A DNA stretch of 64,000 nucleotides from Planctomycetota bacterium. Lineage in GTDB: Bacteria; Planctomycetota; UBA8108; UBA1146; JAJFFE01. The translations under genes were made by a program, and so were the position numbers. The stretch spans positions 1-64,000 of the forward strand of contig JAJFFE010000059.1 of NCBI GenBank assembly GCA_021776775.1. The letters run 5' to 3'. Below, in pieces: positions 62,139 through 64,000 of this stretch; positions within the stretch are counted from its first letter, which is position 1; each line of letters begins with the position of its first letter. The notes below the pieces were generated by a model. That model did no database searches. It was not told the origin of the DNA and worked only from the letters and a program-made list of their open reading frames with translations.

Positions 62139-64000
62139 GTGCTTGATCTAAGAAGAGAGATTGAATGCCTACGCGAGCGTCTGCTCGACCTTAGTGCCCG
62201 CAACACTCTGCTCAATTTCCGGTACTCTGCCAAGGTGCTCAGAGTTGTGGATGAGGTGCCCAATCAAGTCTTTTCGCGACTGGTCATCGATGGGAAGGCG
62301 TTTCGGTTCCTCGCTGCCGATCCAGAGCAGGCCGAGGGGCTACAGGTCAAGCTTCCCGAGGATCCGGGGCATGAAAGTCGAAGCAACAAGCATCAAGATA
62401 CCTACCTGCAAACAACCGAAACGCAGGAGCGTCTCGGGACAAAGCTAAACAAGCTACGCACGGAAGCCGCTCGTTTTGTCGAGGAAACTGGTGCGAATCG
62501 ACTGTTCCTTGCACTGGGTTTCCTTGAGTGGTTCGAGTCTCGCGACTCTAACGAGAGCCGCATTGCACCCTTGATCCTGCTTCCGGTCGAACTCGCTAGA
62601 AAGCTCGACACGAGTCGCAACCGTTACCGCTACTCACTCGAGTACACCGGTGAAGAGCTCCATGCGAACCTCTCTCTCCAGAAGAAGGTTGCCGATGAGT
62701 TCAACATCCGAATTCCTGATTTCGAAGACAATCTCGTTCCGGAGGAGTACTGGTCAAACGTTGCGTCGGTTGTGGAGCACGAGCCTCGGTGGGCCGTAAG
62801 GCGAGAGGCCGCGATCGGATTCTTCTCTTTTAGCAAGTTCTTGATGTATCGCGATCTTGACCCGTCGCACTGGCCCGAGGGTCGGAAGCCGCACGAGCAT
62901 GCATTGATATCCGCGTTTCTCGGTGGTCAGGACGTCGACACCGAAGCCGTGTTTGAGCCGGACTACCAGGATATTGACTCAAATCCGGATTACGACGAAC
63001 TCGTTTTGCCTCTCGATGCCGATAGCTCTCAGATTAGTGCAATAAAGGACATTCACGACGGTCGCAACGTGGTTATAGAGGGGCCCCCGGGAACTGGGAA
63101 GTCGCAGACCATCACCAACGTGATTGCGAACGCGATATCACACGGTAAGACCGTCCTGTTTGTCTCCGAGAAGCTTGCCGCGCTCGATGTCGTGTTTTCG
63201 AAGTTGAAGAAGCTCGGACTGGACTCGCTTGTGCTCCAGTTACACTCGCGATCGGCACGCCCTTCGGAGATTTACGCGGACTTGGATCGACGACGGAAGA
63301 CAAAGGCGACAGAACCGACGGACTACTGGTCCGGAAAGTCGACGCTCTGCGGTATGAAGGAATCGCTGTACGCGTACATTCGAGCCACGAGTGTGAGATG
63401 CGGCCCGCAGAACGAACCGCTCCATGAGGTGTTTTGGCGTGTCGTTTCGTTGAGAGGAAGCCTCGGTAGCGACGTCCTCCCGCTTCCTGACGTCAAGCAC
63501 GAGGTTAGTCTTGCTCAACTCGACCTGATCTTCAGGGCTCTTGGAAACTTCTTCGAGGATGCCGACTCGTGTGTCTTCCGACGGTGGCGGTGGTTCGACG
63601 CAGTGGGTTGCTACGAGAGAGAAGCAAAGGCGTTCTCGAAGTGTCTGAGGCAGATCGCTGACCTTGTAGCGGAACACGAGACACTGACTCGGAAGTGGCA
63701 TCAGGACTCAGGGTCAGATTGGTCGCTAGATCTACGATCGAGAGTGGCTTCAGAGAGTCTTCGCTCTTCCGAGATTCCAGAGTCTCCGGCCGTGCTCGAC
63801 TTGGGTGACCCGCGCGAACTGTTGCCTGTCGGTAGTGGGGACCGGCTTCTCAGATTCGCGGATTTGCTTCGCCGATACGAGGAGGTCGAAGAGCGAGCCA
63901 AGCCGTTGCAGCGACAGAAGGCCGAAGAAGACGCAGACGTCGGAGCGTTGCTCTTGTGGGAGGCGAAGAACGAGTGGGCCGTAAAGACGATTCAGAGCGG
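62139..64000 (+). CDS. DUF4011-type SF1 helicase, Hhe-like (partial, runs off the right edge)
   Basis: From the GTG at 62139 a frame stays open for about 620 codons to the window edge and so is absent from the ORF track. The N-terminus (CLRERLLDLSARNTLLNFRY) has the LLDLSxRNxLLNF signature of DUF4011 proteins. Further on come NRLFLALGFLEWFESRDSNE and APLILLPVEL. The helicase core starts with SQISAIKDIHDGRNVVIEGP and Walker A GPPGTGKSQT near residue 317, then TVLFVSEKLAALDVVFSKLK. Proteins of this type with a C-terminal nuclease (Vsr or PLD) are known as Hhe-type phage-defence genes. Its C-terminus is outside the window, so the nuclease cannot be confirmed. Confidence 0.82.
   Translation, partial: MLDLRREIECLRERLLDLSARNTLLNFRYSAKVLRVVDEVPNQVFSRLVIDGKAFRFLAADPEQAEGLQVKLPEDPGHESRSNKHQDTYLQTTETQERLGTKLNKLRTEAARFVEETGANRLFLALGFLEWFESRDSNESRIAPLILLPVELARKLDTSRNRYRYSLEYTGEELHANLSLQKKVADEFNIRIPDFEDNLVPEEYWSNVASVVEHEPRWAVRREAAIGFFSFSKFLMYRDLDPSHWPEGRKPHEHALISAFLGGQDVDTEAVFEPDYQDIDSNPDYDELVLPLDADSSQISAIKDIHDGRNVVIEGPPGTGKSQTITNVIANAISHGKTVLFVSEKLAALDVVFSKLKKLGLDSLVLQLHSRSARPSEIYADLDRRRKTKATEPTDYWSGKSTLCGMKESLYAYIRATSVRCGPQNEPLHEVFWRVVSLRGSLGSDVLPLPDVKHEVSLAQLDLIFRALGNFFEDADSCVFRRWRWFDAVGCYEREAKAFSKCLRQIADLVAEHETLTRKWHQDSGSDWSLDLRSRVASESLRSSEIPESPAVLDLGDPRELLPVGSGDRLLRFADLLRRYEEVEERAKPLQRQKAEEDADVGALLLWEAKNEWAVKTIQS

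Overview
The window looks like a chromosomal segment of a GC-rich Planctomycetota bacterium. The evidence is compositional and gene-based: secreted proteins ending in dockerin-type and DCNGNxIPDxCD calcium-type repeats, tandem von Willebrand A/HEAT-like proteins, a 55-residue FLSWTEV-type small protein and a MiaA with a DSMKVY signature, all of which I associate with planctomycetes. The placement is an inference, because no rRNA gene is present.

Left accessory region (1 to about 14,100). The window opens inside an IS66-family element (tnpC, tnpB, tnpA, leftward) whose outer end abuts the stop codon of a secreted lipase-like dockerin protein. Then come a lipoprotein, a membrane protein, a second dockerin protein, a winged-helix-like protein and a coiled-coil protein with a small partner. 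A tyrosine recombinase follows, next to a 3' fragment of a CAT-anticodon-type tRNA (candidate attachment site) and two C/G-rich hairpin repeats. A second tRNA-like fragment sits just before gatC.

Core region (14,133 to 58,661). It carries the gatCAB operon and an envelope cluster (TPR/PEGA protein, HEAT-like protein, zincin-like lipoprotein). Next are two tandem VWA proteins, a K+-dependent-type membrane pyrophosphatase, rsfS, a beta-propeller protein, tsaE, a DRTGG-type ATPase and a Ser/Thr kinase. A tightly overlapped operon follows (small protein, membrane-spanning SbcC/YhaN-like ATPase, LpxH-like hydrolase, miaA, pseudopilin-like protein). Then come hslVU, lysS, thiL, an aminotransferase, a CMD-family protein, a ParA ATPase, a peptidase-MA-like TPR protein, a 55-residue protein, a pentapeptide-repeat protein, an HU-type protein, a nucleotide-sugar dehydratase/aminotransferase pair, and an ECF sigma / anti-sigma / degenerate HtrA operon. 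Many neighbours overlap by ATGA, GTGA or TGATG junctions, so operons are compact.

Right accessory region (58,681 to 64,000). A complete CAT-anticodon tRNA with a strong terminator is followed by a DUF2262-like protein, a protein ending in a HEPN-type RNxxxH motif, an AbiGi-like abortive-infection protein and the start of a large DUF4011/SF1 helicase resembling Hhe-type defence proteins. This is a likely phage-defence island in a tRNA-linked hotspot and the best candidate for an undescribed system. Two short proteins (17425..17550 and 50991..51158), the left-edge IS66 transposase and the right-edge helicase are absent from the supplied ORF track and were read directly from the sequence.
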